Positions 7,649 through 16,980 of a stretch of 64,000 bases of DNA are shown here, one piece after another. The stretch is taken from positions 1 to 64,000 of the forward strand of contig NZ_QEKH01000020.1 of assembly GCF_003096415.1 (NCBI RefSeq). The letters run 5' to 3'. The notes beneath the pieces are model-generated. The model was not told where the DNA came from and searched no databases. It saw only the letters and a list, made by a program, of their open reading frames with translations. The position numbers were made by a program, and so were the translations under genes. Source of the stretch: Victivallis vadensis. Lineage in GTDB: Bacteria > Verrucomicrobiota > Lentisphaeria > Victivallales > Victivallaceae. How positions within the stretch are numbered: the stretch's first letter is position 1; each line of letters opens with the position of its first letter.

Positions 7649-9187
7649 TTACAAACCGTAAAGCGCCGACTCGCCCGCGAACCGGATCAGGCGCAATCCG
7701 AGGCGGCGGCCCGTCTCCTCGGCCCACTCGCGCGACACCTCGCCCGGACAGACGCAGACCAGCAGTTTCTCCGGCGAAGCATCCTGCCGGAACTTCTCCA
7801 GCCCTCCCGCCAGCGGTTCCGCGCCGGCCAGGTAGAAGGTCAGCAGCTGCGTCGCATCCGCCAGCCGGAACGCCCCGTCCGGGCCGACCGGATAAACGCG
7901 CTTTCCCCGGAAACTCCCCGGCTGCTCCGCCGACAGCAGCACATCGCGCTGCCGGTCCAGCTTCACGATCCGGCGGATCGATTTTCCCTCGCCGGCGACG
8001 ATCCAGACCGTCGCGGCCAGCACCAGCGCCGCCTGAAGCGCAGCCACCACGGCTCCGGCCGAAACCCGGCGGAACCGCCCCGCCAGTTGCGGACGGACCG
8101 CCTCCGGCGACGCCTCCAGCCAGATTCGCACCAGCACCCCGGCCAGCACCGCCATCGGCAGGAACGCCGGGTAAATATACCACGGCAACTTCACGCGCGC
8201 AATCGAATAGACCGCAATCGGCGCCAGAAATCCGAGCCAGCCCAGCAGCGCCAGCGGCCGCAGCTCTTCGCGGATCGCCTTCCAGCGGAAGAACAGCGCG
8301 TACACGCCCCCCGCCAGCAGCACGATCACCGCCGGGACCAGCGTCAGGTCGCGCCCCATCCGGCGCAGATAGTAGTACCACGGCGAAGCGCCGTGCTCCG
8401 CCGCCGAGGTGTCGGCGACCCGCCCCAGCAGATCGAGCTGAACCATCGTTTCAAAGAATTTCGTGCCGTCCGCGCCGTAACGGGCCGCGCCCCACGCCAG
8501 AATCGGCAGCAATCCGGCCGCGACGGAGGCCGCCAGCACTTTCCAATTGTACCGTTTGAACCAGACGATCACCCAGACCAGCGCAATCAATCCCGGGACC
8601 GCGACGTGAAAGCTCTTGCATAAGAATGCGCAGCCGCCCGCGAACGCGGCTGCCGCCAGCAGCCACGGCCGCTTCCATGACCACCACAGCCCCCAGAAAA
8701 ACAGCATGAAAAACAGCATATAGGCCGCATCCGCATCCGCATTGCGGAAGGAGTGCGAGAAAACCGCCGGATTCACCGTCAGGAATCCGAGCGTGACCAG
8801 CGCCGCCGCCCATCCGGCCGCCCGCCGCACCGCCTCAAAGGAGATTCCGGCGATCAGCACCAGCGCGAGCGCCTGAAAGAAGCGCATTCCGAAGAGGTTG
8901 AAGCCGAAAAGCCTGAATCCGGCCGCCGACGGCCAAAACGCCAGCACCGGCTTCACGTTCCAGTAATCCGGCTCGAAGCGGAAGGTATTGACCAGCAGAT
9001 TGCCGCCGTTGAGCATCTCCCACGCGCTGATCGCGTGGCGCGCCTCGTCCCAGTTGCGGATTTCGGCGGCGCCCAGCCCGGCGAAGGCGTTGAAAAGCAG
9101 GGCCGCGGCCAGCAGCGCCAACGCCGCCCATGCCGCCGTCTTTCTCCACTTTTCCGGGATCACATGAAGCAGATTCGGGAAATGCAC
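7649..9187 (-). CDS. GT39/ArnT-like membrane glycosyltransferase
   Basis: 512 aa inner-membrane protein with roughly ten or more hydrophobic segments. It looks like a polyprenyl-phosphate-sugar-dependent glycosyltransferase of the PMT/ArnT clan. An acidic pair after the first membrane helix (NWDEARHA, D47-E48) matches the catalytic Asp-Glu loop of this clan, and a soluble C-terminal part follows residue 400. The ATG at 9187 lies 28 nt inside lpxK. A GTG at 9163 would instead give a tight GTGA overlap and loses only 8 residues, so the start is uncertain. Coupling to lpxK suggests that the acceptor is lipid A or another envelope lipid. ArnT-like aminoarabinose transfer is one possibility, but the donor sugar cannot be read from sequence. 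Confidence 0.85.
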   Translation of the reverse strand: MHFPNLLHVIPEKWRKTAAWAALALLAAALLFNAFAGLGAAEIRNWDEARHAISAWEMLNGGNLLVNTFRFEPDYWNVKPVLAFWPSAAGFRLFGFNLFGMRFFQALALVLIAGISFEAVRRAAGWAAALVTLGFLTVNPAVFSHSFRNADADAAYMLFFMLFFWGLWWSWKRPWLLAAAAFAGGCAFLCKSFHVAVPGLIALVWVIVWFKRYNWKVLAASVAAGLLPILAWGAARYGADGTKFFETMVQLDLLGRVADTSAAEHGASPWYYYLRRMGRDLTLVPAVIVLLAGGVYALFFRWKAIREELRPLALLGWLGFLAPIAVYSIARVKLPWYIYPAFLPMAVLAGVLVRIWLEASPEAVRPQLAGRFRRVSAGAVVAALQAALVLAATVWIVAGEGKSIRRIVKLDRQRDVLLSAEQPGSFRGKRVYPVGPDGAFRLADATQLLTFYLAGAEPLAGGLEKFRQDASPEKLLVCVCPGEVSREWAEETGRRLGLRLIRFAGESALYGL

Positions 9188-10338
9188 TGGTCAAAACTCT
9201 CCTGTCCGCTCAGAATGTCGATCTGGATGCGCAGATAATAGATCGGCACGTCGCACCGCTCCAGCTTAGGAATGCGCACCGCGTCCTTTTCGGTCGTCAC
9301 GATGAACTCGGCTCCGGCCGCCTTCGCCTGATTCACGAAGTCGATGATCTCCTGCTGGGTGTAGCGGTGATGGTCCGCATAATGGTCGCGCAGCACCAGC
9401 TCCGCGCCGAGCTGTTCGAGAAACCCCTCGAAGCTGGCGGGGGCGGCGATCGCCGACAGCGCCGCCACTTTCGCCCCCTTGAGTTTCTCCAGCGGTTCGC
9501 GCCGCCCGCCCGAAAAAAGCTCGACCAGATACTGCGGCCGGTGGGTACACTCGATGATCTCCGCCCGCCGGGTGTGGCGGCGCAGGAAGTTCTTCAGGTG
9601 GCGCAGCTTGTGGCTGCCGTCGGACTTGGTCAGGAAGATGTAGTCCGCCCGCCGGATATTCTTGATCGGCTCGCGCAGGATGCCGCGCGGCAATACATGC
9701 CCGTTGCCGAAAGGATCGGTCGAATCGACCAGCACGATATTGATGTGCGGCTTCAGCATCAGGTACTGGAAGCCGTCGTCGAGGATGATCACATCGGTCT
9801 GGTAGCGGTCCACCGCGTAGATGCCGGACTTCACCCGGTCCTTGTCCACCAGCACCGCGACGTCGCGCAAATTGGAGGCGAGCATATAGGGTTCGTCGCC
9901 CGCATAGTCCGACTCCAGCAGCAGGTCCTTGCCGTCGGAAACCACCTTGGGCGGAATCTCGATCTTCTGCGACTGGAACATGTGCATCAGTTTGTAGCCA
10001 AGCGACCGCTTCTTGCTGCGGTAGCCGCGCGACAGGATCGCGACCCGCCGCCCCTGCGAACTGAGCGTGCGCGCGAACACCTCGACCACCGGGGTCTTGC
10101 CGGTGCCGCCGCAGGAGAGGTTGCCGATGCTGACCACCAGGCAGCCGAGGGCGTGGTTGCGGATCACGCGCTTGTCGTACATCCAGATCCGGAACTGGAT
10201 CGCCATGCGGTAGAAGCGCGACGCGATGAACAGCACGTCGGTCAGCACCCGGTCGTACCAGTTGCGCCGCCGCCCGGCCATCAGGTCGAGAAAATACTGC
10301 TCGAAATCTTCCGCTTTAAATTTGAAACGAGAATGCAT
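9160..10338 (-). CDS. lpxK: Tetraacyldisaccharide 4'-kinase
   Basis: 392 aa. It transfers phosphate from ATP to the 4' position of the lipid A disaccharide precursor to make lipid IVA at the inner membrane. The P-loop lies in the LpxK-specific context [19 protein letters not shown] (GGTGKT, 77-82), followed by a conserved ILSRGYR-type segment and DDGFQY near 200. The N-terminal hydrophobic region [15 protein letters not shown] is the membrane-association helix. At 392 aa it is somewhat longer than the usual 310-340, mostly at the C-terminus. ATG at 10338 has GGTGGAG upstream. Its presence shows that the organism makes lipid A and so has an outer membrane. Confidence 0.95.
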   Translation of the reverse strand: MHSRFKFKAEDFEQYFLDLMAGRRRNWYDRVLTDVLFIASRFYRMAIQFRIWMYDKRVIRNHALGCLVVSIGNLSCGGTGKTPVVEVFARTLSSQGRRVAILSRGYRSKKRSLGYKLMHMFQSQKIEIPPKVVSDGKDLLLESDYAGDEPYMLASNLRDVAVLVDKDRVKSGIYAVDRYQTDVIILDDGFQYLMLKPHINIVLVDSTDPFGNGHVLPRGILREPIKNIRRADYIFLTKSDGSHKLRHLKNFLRRHTRRAEIIECTHRPQYLVELFSGGRREPLEKLKGAKVAALSAIAAPASFEGFLEQLGAELVLRDHYADHHRYTQQEIIDFVNQAKAAGAEFIVTTEKDAVRIPKLERCDVPIYYLRIQIDILSGQESFDQCISRICFM

Positions 10339-10398
10339 AAAGCTCCACCGCGTTGACGATCATCCTATAAATTAATGCCGAATCCCCACCGGTTCAAG

Positions 10399-10427
10399 TT
10401 GCGGCGGGGAAATATTGGCATTATATT
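10399..10427 (+). promoter_or_regulatory. Promoter of the HD-domain gene operon
   Basis: TTGCGG (10399-10404), a 17-bp spacer and TATATT (10422-10427) match the promoter pattern seen repeatedly in this window. Transcription would start near 10434, about 35 nt before the ATG at 10471, which supports that start over an upstream in-frame ATG at 10375 that lies before the promoter. Confidence 0.6.
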
Positions 10428-10470
10428 ACACACAAAGCAAGAAAAACAACCCGAACCGCCTGCCGGAATC

Positions 10471-11223
10471 ATGAAAATTTCTCTGGAACAACACCTGCGC
10501 GACTATGCCGCCTCCTTTTATAACGGACAGCCGGAAAACGACCGGAACATCCGGCTCAAGATCGACCACACCTTCCGCGTCCGCGATGAAGCCCGGCGCA
10601 TCGCGGCGGCGGAGCTTCCCGATCCGGCGGAACGCTCCCTCGCGGAACGGGCCGCGCTGCTGCACGACCTGAGCCGCTTCGAACAGTTCGCCCGTTTCGG
10701 CACTTTCAAGGACGCGGCCAGCTTCGACCACGGCGACCGCTCCGCCGAACTCGCCGCCGAACAGCATCTGCTCGACGACCTCGACGAAGCCGCGCAAGCC
10801 GACGTGCTCGACGCGATCCGCAGCCACAACAAGCTCGCGATTCCCGGCACGCTTTCGGAGCGCGGCACGGTATTGGCACAAGTGGTGCGCGACGCCGACA
10901 AGATCGACATCATGCCGATCCTGTTCGACTACCTGAAGCACCCGACCAACAAGTCGGTGGTGCTCAACCTCGCCGCTTCGCCGGAGATCACCCCGGCGGT
11001 GTGGGACGACCTCGCCGCGCAGCGCACTCCGCCCCACGCGGAACTCCGGACCGTCGCCGATTTCGTCAGCGCCAAGCTGAACTGGGTCTACGACCTGAAC
11101 TATCCGACCTCGCGCCGGATTTTCCGCGAACGCGGCTATCTGGAAACGCTGAAGGATTTCCTGCCGCATACGCAGCAGGTGGAGACTCTCTATCGGGCCG
11201 CAAGCGCCCGGCTGGCACAGTGA
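10471..11223 (+). CDS. HD-domain metal-dependent phosphohydrolase
   Basis: 250 aa soluble protein. HD-superfamily metal ligands are present in order: H33 in DHTFRVRDEA, the HD pair in ALLHDLSRFEQF (H65-D66), and a later Asp in RDADKIDIM. The RFEQF and DHGDRSAEL strings resemble the bacterial YedJ/HDIG-like hydrolase group, which act on phosphorylated nucleotides or related substrates. The substrate here is unknown. The start was set at 10471 (MKISLEQHLRDY) because the promoter lies at 10399-10427. The ribosome binding site there is weak. The YeeE-like pair follows 11 nt after the stop. Confidence 0.8.
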   Translation: MKISLEQHLRDYAASFYNGQPENDRNIRLKIDHTFRVRDEARRIAAAELPDPAERSLAERAALLHDLSRFEQFARFGTFKDAASFDHGDRSAELAAEQHLLDDLDEAAQADVLDAIRSHNKLAIPGTLSERGTVLAQVVRDADKIDIMPILFDYLKHPTNKSVVLNLAASPEITPAVWDDLAAQRTPPHAELRTVADFVSAKLNWVYDLNYPTSRRIFRERGYLETLKDFLPHTQQVETLYRAASARLAQ

Positions 11224-11234
11224 AAGGAAATTGC

Positions 11235-11777
11235 ATGAACATTCTGACCGCAAAATGGCCGTTCTACGTGAGCGGGCCGCTGCTGGCGCTCCTGCTGGCG
11301 GGTTCGCTCTGCCTTTTCGGGGACCCGGTCGGCCTGACCGCCGCGATGACCGCGATGACCGAATACTGCGACAGCGCGGTGGCCGGCCAGAGCCTGCCGG
11401 ACGCCCCGGCGATGGACTGGCAGCTGGCGATGCTCTTCGGACTCTTTTTCGGAGCGCTGATCGCGGCGGCCTCCGGCGGCAATTTCAAGCTGGAATTCTT
11501 CGATGAAGAGTCCGGCAGCTTCACCGTCAAAACCCTGCGCACCGTCCTCGGCGGCGTCGCGGGCGGATTTCTGGTGATGCTCGGCGTGCAGCTTGCGGGC
11601 GATACGGTCTGGGGACAGTGGGGCTCCGCGATCCAGCTCTCCAGCGGGGCGTGGATCTTTCTGGTCGGCATGGTATTGACCGGTTCAACGCTGGCGATCC
11701 TGCTGGAACGGCGCGGCGAATCCGGCGGCGGGAAAACAGCCGCCCCTGCCAAAGGCGGAAAACGGAGGAAGAAATAA
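11235..11777 (+). CDS. YeeE/YedE-like membrane protein, first half
   Basis: 180 aa, about four membrane helices (for example YVSGPLLALLLAGSLCLFG, AMLFGLFFGALIAAASGG, AGGFLVMLGVQLAG and WIFLVGMVLTGSTLAILL) and a basic C-terminal tail (KGGKRRKK). The YeeE/YedE (DUF395) family includes thiosulfate transporters, usually a single protein of about 350-400 aa or two half-size subunits. ATG at 11235 has GAAAGGA upstream. The stop shares a base with the next start (TAATG), so it is translated with its partner. It has only two cysteines, neither in the membrane positions typical of the transporter, so a thiosulfate role is doubtful. Confidence 0.65.
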   Translation: MNILTAKWPFYVSGPLLALLLAGSLCLFGDPVGLTAAMTAMTEYCDSAVAGQSLPDAPAMDWQLAMLFGLFFGALIAAASGGNFKLEFFDEESGSFTVKTLRTVLGGVAGGFLVMLGVQLAGDTVWGQWGSAIQLSSGAWIFLVGMVLTGSTLAILLERRGESGGGKTAAPAKGGKRRKK

Positions 11778-12343
11778 TGGCCCCGATCGAACTTTCCGGC
11801 AACTGGAAGCTGGCCGCAGCGGTGCTCGTCGGCCTCGCCCTCGGCTTCACCCTCGTGAAGTCCGACCTGATCTGGCAGAAAACCGTCCGGTCGGCGCTTC
11901 AGCTCCGCAACGGCCGGATCATCAAAAGCGTACTGTTGGCGCTGGCGCTCGGTGTCGTATTCGTCTTTCTCGCCTCGCGGGCGGGATTGCTGCCGAAGGC
12001 GCTGGTCCATCCCGCGTTCCTGTGGTCCGCGTTGCTCGGCGGCGCACTGACCGGCGCGGGGCTGGTGATTTCGTCGCTGACGCCGACTACCGCGGTCGCG
12101 TCGCTGGCAGCGGGACGGCTGCGGGCGGTCTGGGTGCTGCTCGGAATGGCGCTGGCGATCCCGGCGGTGAAATCCGTTTCCGGCTTCCTGTCGGACACGC
12201 TGTACCGCTGGGACATGGCGCTTGACCGCCCCGCCCTCCCCGACGCGTTTTTCTCCGCCGCCAATCCCGGGCTCTATCTGACGGCGGTATTGCTGGCGCT
12301 GCTGCTTTTGGTGCACTTCACCATCGGCGATCCCGAGGAGTAG
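11777..12343 (+). CDS. YeeE/YedE-like membrane protein, second half
   Basis: 188 aa with about five hydrophobic helices. The segment VLVGLALGFTLVKSDLIWQK, followed by VRSALQLRNGRIIKSVLLALA, follows the YeeE/YedE pattern of a glycine-rich helix, a short loop, and a second helix. The loop normally holds a functional cysteine, and this protein has none at all. It begins at the TAATG overlap with the first half and probably forms a complex with it. With the cysteines absent, transport of something other than thiosulfate, or no transport, is likely. The identification depends on fold pattern rather than diagnostic residues. Confidence 0.65.
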   Translation: MAPIELSGNWKLAAAVLVGLALGFTLVKSDLIWQKTVRSALQLRNGRIIKSVLLALALGVVFVFLASRAGLLPKALVHPAFLWSALLGGALTGAGLVISSLTPTTAVASLAAGRLRAVWVLLGMALAIPAVKSVSGFLSDTLYRWDMALDRPALPDAFFSAANPGLYLTAVLLALLLLVHFTIGDPEE

Positions 12344-12397
12344 CGGCGGCCGCCGGCCAATGCAATATCAAAAAAGGCACACAAGGAGGGCGATCCC

Positions 12398-12931
12398 ATG
12401 CAGTACACCAACCATTACGATTCTCCGCTCGGCGGCATCCTGCTCGCCTGCGACGAAACCGGCCTGACCGGGCTGTGGTTCGATGAGCAGAAATATTTTG
12501 CCGCCGGCCTCATCCCGGAACACGCGGAGAAACCCCATCCGCATTTTGAACAGGCGAAACGCTGGCTGGACATCTACTTTTCAGGCCGAGAACCGGATTT
12601 CAGGCCGCCGCTGCATCTGATCGGCTCTCCCTTCCGGCTTGCCGTCTGGGAGATTCTGCTCCGGATTCCCTACGGTTCGGTAATCACCTACGGGGAAATC
12701 TCGCAGATGATCGCCGGACAGCGCGGCCTCGCCCGGATGTCCGCGCAGGCGGTCGGCGGCGCGGTCGGGCACAATGAGATTTCCATTATCGTGCCCTGCC
12801 ACCGGGTAGTCGGCACGAACGGCAGCCTGACCGGCTATGCCGGAGGGATTTCCAAGAAAGTGAAGTTACTCACGCTGGAAAAGGCGGATATGACCAAGCT
12901 GTTCATCCCGCTCAAAGGCACCGCGCTCTAG
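12398..12931 (+). CDS. ogt: Methylated-DNA--protein-cysteine methyltransferase
   Basis: 177 aa. It removes alkyl groups from O6 of guanine onto its own cysteine, a suicidal repair reaction. The active site is complete: IIVPCHRVVG (C134), preceded by a ribonuclease-H-like N-terminal domain and by the helix-turn-helix region YGSVITYGEISQMIAG. The variant VGGAVGHN before the active site replaces the more common ALxxNP form and is shared by many bacterial homologues. ATG at 12398 has AAGGAGG 8 nt upstream. It ends 1 nt before the stop of the convergent glycosidase gene at 12933, so there is no room for a terminator between them. Confidence 0.94.
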   Translation: MQYTNHYDSPLGGILLACDETGLTGLWFDEQKYFAAGLIPEHAEKPHPHFEQAKRWLDIYFSGREPDFRPPLHLIGSPFRLAVWEILLRIPYGSVITYGEISQMIAGQRGLARMSAQAVGGAVGHNEISIIVPCHRVVGTNGSLTGYAGGISKKVKLLTLEKADMTKLFIPLKGTAL

Positions 12932-12932
12932 C

Positions 12933-15900
12933 TCACTGCCGGGGAGTGAAGCGCAGCAACTGCGGTTTCAGCGGCGCGAGAGTGAGCTGCGGCTCGAACT
13001 CCCGTTCGCGGATCAGGTCCCGGAACGTGCCGTTTCCCTCAAGCCGGAGCCGGCGCGGTTCAAAGTTGTAGTTTACGACATTCACCAGCCACGAACCGGT
13101 TCCATCCGGCACCATGCGGAAGAACACTCCGTCGTTTCCCTTTTCATGATCGACCTTCACCGCTGCCGGAAGCGCCTTCACGCTGCGGAGAATCTGAGCG
13201 GTCAGCGCTTCGGGCGTGAATGGCGCCGCCGGTTCCGTCCGGAAGCCGGCGGGAATGTCCTGTCCGTATTCATCCTGCGTCAGGCTGTTCCCGGCGACGG
13301 CGATCCGTCCTCCAGCCTCCGTGAATTTCCGCATTCCGTCCCGCGCCGCACGGGAGACATTCGGAGCGCCGGCAACATAGAGCAGCCGCACTTTGCCGAA
13401 CTCCCCGCCCGCCAGCTGCCGCTCCGACAGAAAGCGCACCCGGTAACCGGTAAAACAGAGCGCCGTGTAAAGCCGGTCGACCTCTCCCCGGTAGGAACCC
13501 GGAGAAAGGATCGTCGCCGTCGGCGAATAGAGAATCGCGACTTCCGGCTCGTAATCCATGAATTTGCGGATCTCCGGCGCCAGCCGGACTCCGTCGAGGC
13601 CGGCAAGCGCATGGGCGATCACGTTTCCAGGCCGCAGAAAGATATTGCCGCCGAAATCACTCGCCGGATTCTTCCTGATGAAATCGTAATCGATATCCGC
13701 CCAGACCCAGGTGCAGAGCGTGCTCGCTCCGGTGATGAACTGCTGGAAATTGGCCGTATAGATATGATCGTTCGGAACCGGCCGGGTCTCCCGGTCCGGG
13801 ATGATGTGATTTTCGGTATTGGCCACCGAAACGGATTTCGCGGAAATCTGCATTTCATGGGTCATCGCCGTCACGTTCCAGTCGGCGGCGTAGCGGCCGC
13901 GCCGGTAGAAGTAGTTGTCATTCCCGTTGTAGTCGGAGAAATCACTCATCAGCTCCGGGTCCACCCCCGTCACATACTCAAACGGCGAGCTGAACACCAT
14001 GATCTTGGCATGGACGGGAACATCGGGCAATTCTTTTTTGACCAGCTCCGCCAGCATCCGGTGCCAGCCGGTGAAGGTCTCGCGTGAGAACGTGTAAAAT
14101 TCATACAGCGAAGCCGGATCGTTGTCCCGAACCGCCTTCAGCATTTCATCGTAACTGCCGAAGTTCCGGCCGGCAGTGCGGTTAAACCCTGCCGGCGAAC
14201 CGTGTCTGCGTTCGATATACTCCCGGAAACGCGCTGCCGAATAAGAATTGTCGGGATGACAGTTGGAATAGACCGGCTCATTGGAAAGGCAAATGCTGTG
14301 CAGCGCACCCAGATAAGGGCTTTGCCGGAGCTTTTCAAACAGTGTCGTGATATACCGCCGCATCATCTTCTGCGCTTCGGGATGAGTCACCTCGTACTTC
14401 AGGAAGCCGGAGGAGGCGGCCATCTCCGGGCATTGATCCAGCAGCCATTGCGGACAGTAATGCGGCGAGATCAGAAGCGCGATCTTCACATCGCTCCGAT
14501 ACGCCTTTTCCAGCAGAGGCAGCAGCCGTTCCTCCACCGCCGCCGAGACCGTCCCCGCCGCAGGGAACAGATGCCGCGGCCCGATCTCGACCTGAACGAC
14601 GTTCCCGCCGATTTTCGGGAAAAGCGCGATGTCCCGGTCGATGTCGTTGAAGTGCCCGTAACCGGAAAAGATCACCGGACGGCGTTCCCGGCGGCCGTTT
14701 TCGCTGACGGCATCAGCGACCGGCCAGCCTTTCTCAAGGACAACCGGGCCGCTTTTGAACTTCCACGCCACCGGCAGGCTGCCGCCTCCTTTCAGGAATG
14801 AAAGTTGCTCCGCAAGAGCGGCGAGACTCTCCTCAAGCTCCCGGTGAACCATCGCGGCCTGCCGGGCGTAGTACTCCTTTTCCCCGTCGTTCCGGGCAAG
14901 CTCAAGCCGCCTGCGCAGGCGCGGCAGCCATCGTTCCAGAACCCGCAGCGGCACGGAAACGTATTCCGACCAGGCGCTTTCCCCATAATAACGGGAAAAT
15001 TCCCGCCGCAGCCGCTCCGTTTCCGCGCAGAATGCCGCCACCGCTTCACACTGCTGTTCGTAAAGATCGATCCGCGAACCGGCGTACTTCGCCACCGGGA
15101 CACCGTTGATTTTGAATTCGGCGGTATAGCTTCCGCGCGCCAGCCCGTCAAGCGGCAGGACTGCCGGGAAAAACACCAGTTCCCCCTTCCGGGCTTCCGG
15201 CACCATCCCCAGCTCGCGCGAACTCTTTTTCCCGTCGGCTCCGGTCAGCTCCGCAGCGATCCTCACATCCCCCGCCAGATTGGAACACAGCAGGCTTCCC
15301 CGTTGCAGCCCGGCGGAGGAATCGGCGGGAAAAGCCGCCCAGCACACCGGTTCGCCGGTATCGAGCAGCGCCTGCACATACCAGTCGGAATATTTCGCAT
15401 CATGCAGTCCGGGCGTCAGGAAATGGACCGTCCGCTCTCCCTTTCCGGCCGAATCGTTGACCGCGACGGTAAAGCCGAATTTCCCGCTCTGCCGGAGTCC
15501 GCCCAGCAGTTTCCAGCTCAGGCGGGCGGCGACGAAATACCCGGCCGGAGTGCGCACGCCGTGCGCCTGCACCAGCTCCTCCGGCAATTCGCCGCCGTAA
15601 GGATCACTCCCCGCATCCCAGCACCAGTTGCGCACCCGGCCATCCGCGCCGACCGAAAAGCCGAGTTCCAGATCGGTTTCCGCCGGAGCGTGAAGGCGGC
15701 GCGCGCCGCGGTCGATGCGGAGCTGGACGCAGTCCTCCTTCCACATAGCCTCCCCGCTGCCGGGGCGGGAAGTGCGGTCAGTGACGGCAGCGAGAAAAAT
15801 CAGGCCGTCGGAATCAAATGCGAGCGCGGTTTTCGCGGCAAACCCCGTCTTTTCCGCAGCCGTTCCCTGTGTATGGTCCGCATCGGCGGGAATCCTCATC

Positions 15901-16958
15901 GTGTGCATTCCCGCCGGAATCCCATTCAATTCCGCAAACTCCCCGGAGAAGGCTCCGGCCAGAGTGATCCCGTGCCGCTGCCAGGAAGCCTGCGGCAGGC
16001 TCCACTGTTCCAGCGGAGTGACGGAAAGATCATCCAGCCATGCGCCGTCGGTCCGGTCTTCGGAAATGATGACCAGAGGAGTGCTTCCATCCCGCCCGAC
16101 CTCATCCGAAGCCAGCCGGAAACGCAGTTCGTACACCCGCCACACTCCGTCCAGCGGCTGAACCGACAGCCGATGGGCCCATTTGGAACCGACCGCAACC
16201 GTCACCCCCTGCCCCGAACCTCGCGCCCGGAGCCTGAGCAAATAGTCGACCTCGGGCGACAGCTTCACCGTCTGCGCAAGCGCGCCGAAGGTATGCGGCT
16301 TGCGAGGCGTTTCGTTGACGATATGAAGCGCCCCCGCACCGTCGGCGGCTATTTTGACCTTCGCGCCGCCGGAGACGCGGAACGACCAGCCGGCCGGACT
16401 CTCCCCGGCTTTTCCGTTGAAGGAACCGTTCGCGACCAGAGTTTTCTCCGCCGGAACGATATCGACCTTGTCGATGTCCAGTTCCCCGCAGACTCCCTCG
16501 ACGATCAGGCGGACGCCGCAGCTCTCCCGCCCCTCCATCCGATCCGCCGGAATCCGCAGCGGCACGCGGAATTCGCGCCACTCCTCCGTGACGCCCGTGA
16601 CCGGATGGCGGATCAACCACCCTTTGCCGAATGCCCAGCCGACATGGCCGACATTGCGGCCCCGCGCCGAAAAGACGAACACGTAATCCGTATCCGGCTT
16701 CAGCTTCACGGTCTGGGAGAGGAGGCCGAATGTATGGGGAATTTTCCGTTCCATGCGGCTGACGACCCGCAGGCACTTTTCCCCGTCGGCTCCCGGCGCC
16801 GAGGAGAAAACCGTGACCGGGGCGTCGTTGCTCCGCGTAAACGTCCAGTTCTCCGGCACTCCGTTGCCCCCGAAACTCTCAAAGGAGCCGTTCCGCACCG
16901 GCCCGGCGACGGCCGGCAATAACACGCATACCGCCGCGGCGGTCAAAAATCTCTTCAT
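12933..16958 (-). CDS. Large secreted multidomain GH42-like glycosidase
   Basis: 1341 aa. The start is ATG 16958 (MKRFLTAAAV), with GGGAGGAG upstream and a signal peptide cut near VAG/PVRN. Two CBM4/9-like jelly-roll units follow (about 22-170 and 177-320, each opening with NGSF), then a CBM9/DOMON-like unit (about 335-535), a helical linker, and a clan GH-A barrel from about 760. Likely acid/base is E894 (LSNEPV) and nucleophile E1049 (VANTEN). A trimerisation-like Rossmann domain starts near 1135 (EVAILYSPTA), with a beta C-terminus. It is a clear paralogue of the glycosidase at 18262-20433, with NEP and (N)(T/S)E motifs in the same places. Substrate is unknown; beta-galactoside is the default for the family. 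Last gene of the operon, 22 nt after the prepilin stop. Confidence 0.8.
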   Translation of the reverse strand: MKRFLTAAAVCVLLPAVAGPVRNGSFESFGGNGVPENWTFTRSNDAPVTVFSSAPGADGEKCLRVVSRMERKIPHTFGLLSQTVKLKPDTDYVFVFSARGRNVGHVGWAFGKGWLIRHPVTGVTEEWREFRVPLRIPADRMEGRESCGVRLIVEGVCGELDIDKVDIVPAEKTLVANGSFNGKAGESPAGWSFRVSGGAKVKIAADGAGALHIVNETPRKPHTFGALAQTVKLSPEVDYLLRLRARGSGQGVTVAVGSKWAHRLSVQPLDGVWRVYELRFRLASDEVGRDGSTPLVIISEDRTDGAWLDDLSVTPLEQWSLPQASWQRHGITLAGAFSGEFAELNGIPAGMHTMRIPADADHTQGTAAEKTGFAAKTALAFDSDGLIFLAAVTDRTSRPGSGEAMWKEDCVQLRIDRGARRLHAPAETDLELGFSVGADGRVRNWCWDAGSDPYGGELPEELVQAHGVRTPAGYFVAARLSWKLLGGLRQSGKFGFTVAVNDSAGKGERTVHFLTPGLHDAKYSDWYVQALLDTGEPVCWAAFPADSSAGLQRGSLLCSNLAGDVRIAAELTGADGKKSSRELGMVPEARKGELVFFPAVLPLDGLARGSYTAEFKINGVPVAKYAGSRIDLYEQQCEAVAAFCAETERLRREFSRYYGESAWSEYVSVPLRVLERWLPRLRRRLELARNDGEKEYYARQAAMVHRELEESLAALAEQLSFLKGGGSLPVAWKFKSGPVVLEKGWPVADAVSENGRRERRPVIFSGYGHFNDIDRDIALFPKIGGNVVQVEIGPRHLFPAAGTVSAAVEERLLPLLEKAYRSDVKIALLISPHYCPQWLLDQCPEMAASSGFLKYEVTHPEAQKMMRRYITTLFEKLRQSPYLGALHSICLSNEPVYSNCHPDNSYSAARFREYIERRHGSPAGFNRTAGRNFGSYDEMLKAVRDNDPASLYEFYTFSRETFTGWHRMLAELVKKELPDVPVHAKIMVFSSPFEYVTGVDPELMSDFSDYNGNDNYFYRRGRYAADWNVTAMTHEMQISAKSVSVANTENHIIPDRETRPVPNDHIYTANFQQFITGASTLCTWVWADIDYDFIRKNPASDFGGNIFLRPGNVIAHALAGLDGVRLAPEIRKFMDYEPEVAILYSPTATILSPGSYRGEVDRLYTALCFTGYRVRFLSERQLAGGEFGKVRLLYVAGAPNVSRAARDGMRKFTEAGGRIAVAGNSLTQDEYGQDIPAGFRTEPAAPFTPEALTAQILRSVKALPAAVKVDHEKGNDGVFFRMVPDGTGSWLVNVVNYNFEPRRLRLEGNGTFRDLIREREFEPQLTLAPLKPQLLRFTPRQ

Positions 16959-16980
16959 GGAAATCCGTCTCCTCCCGCAA

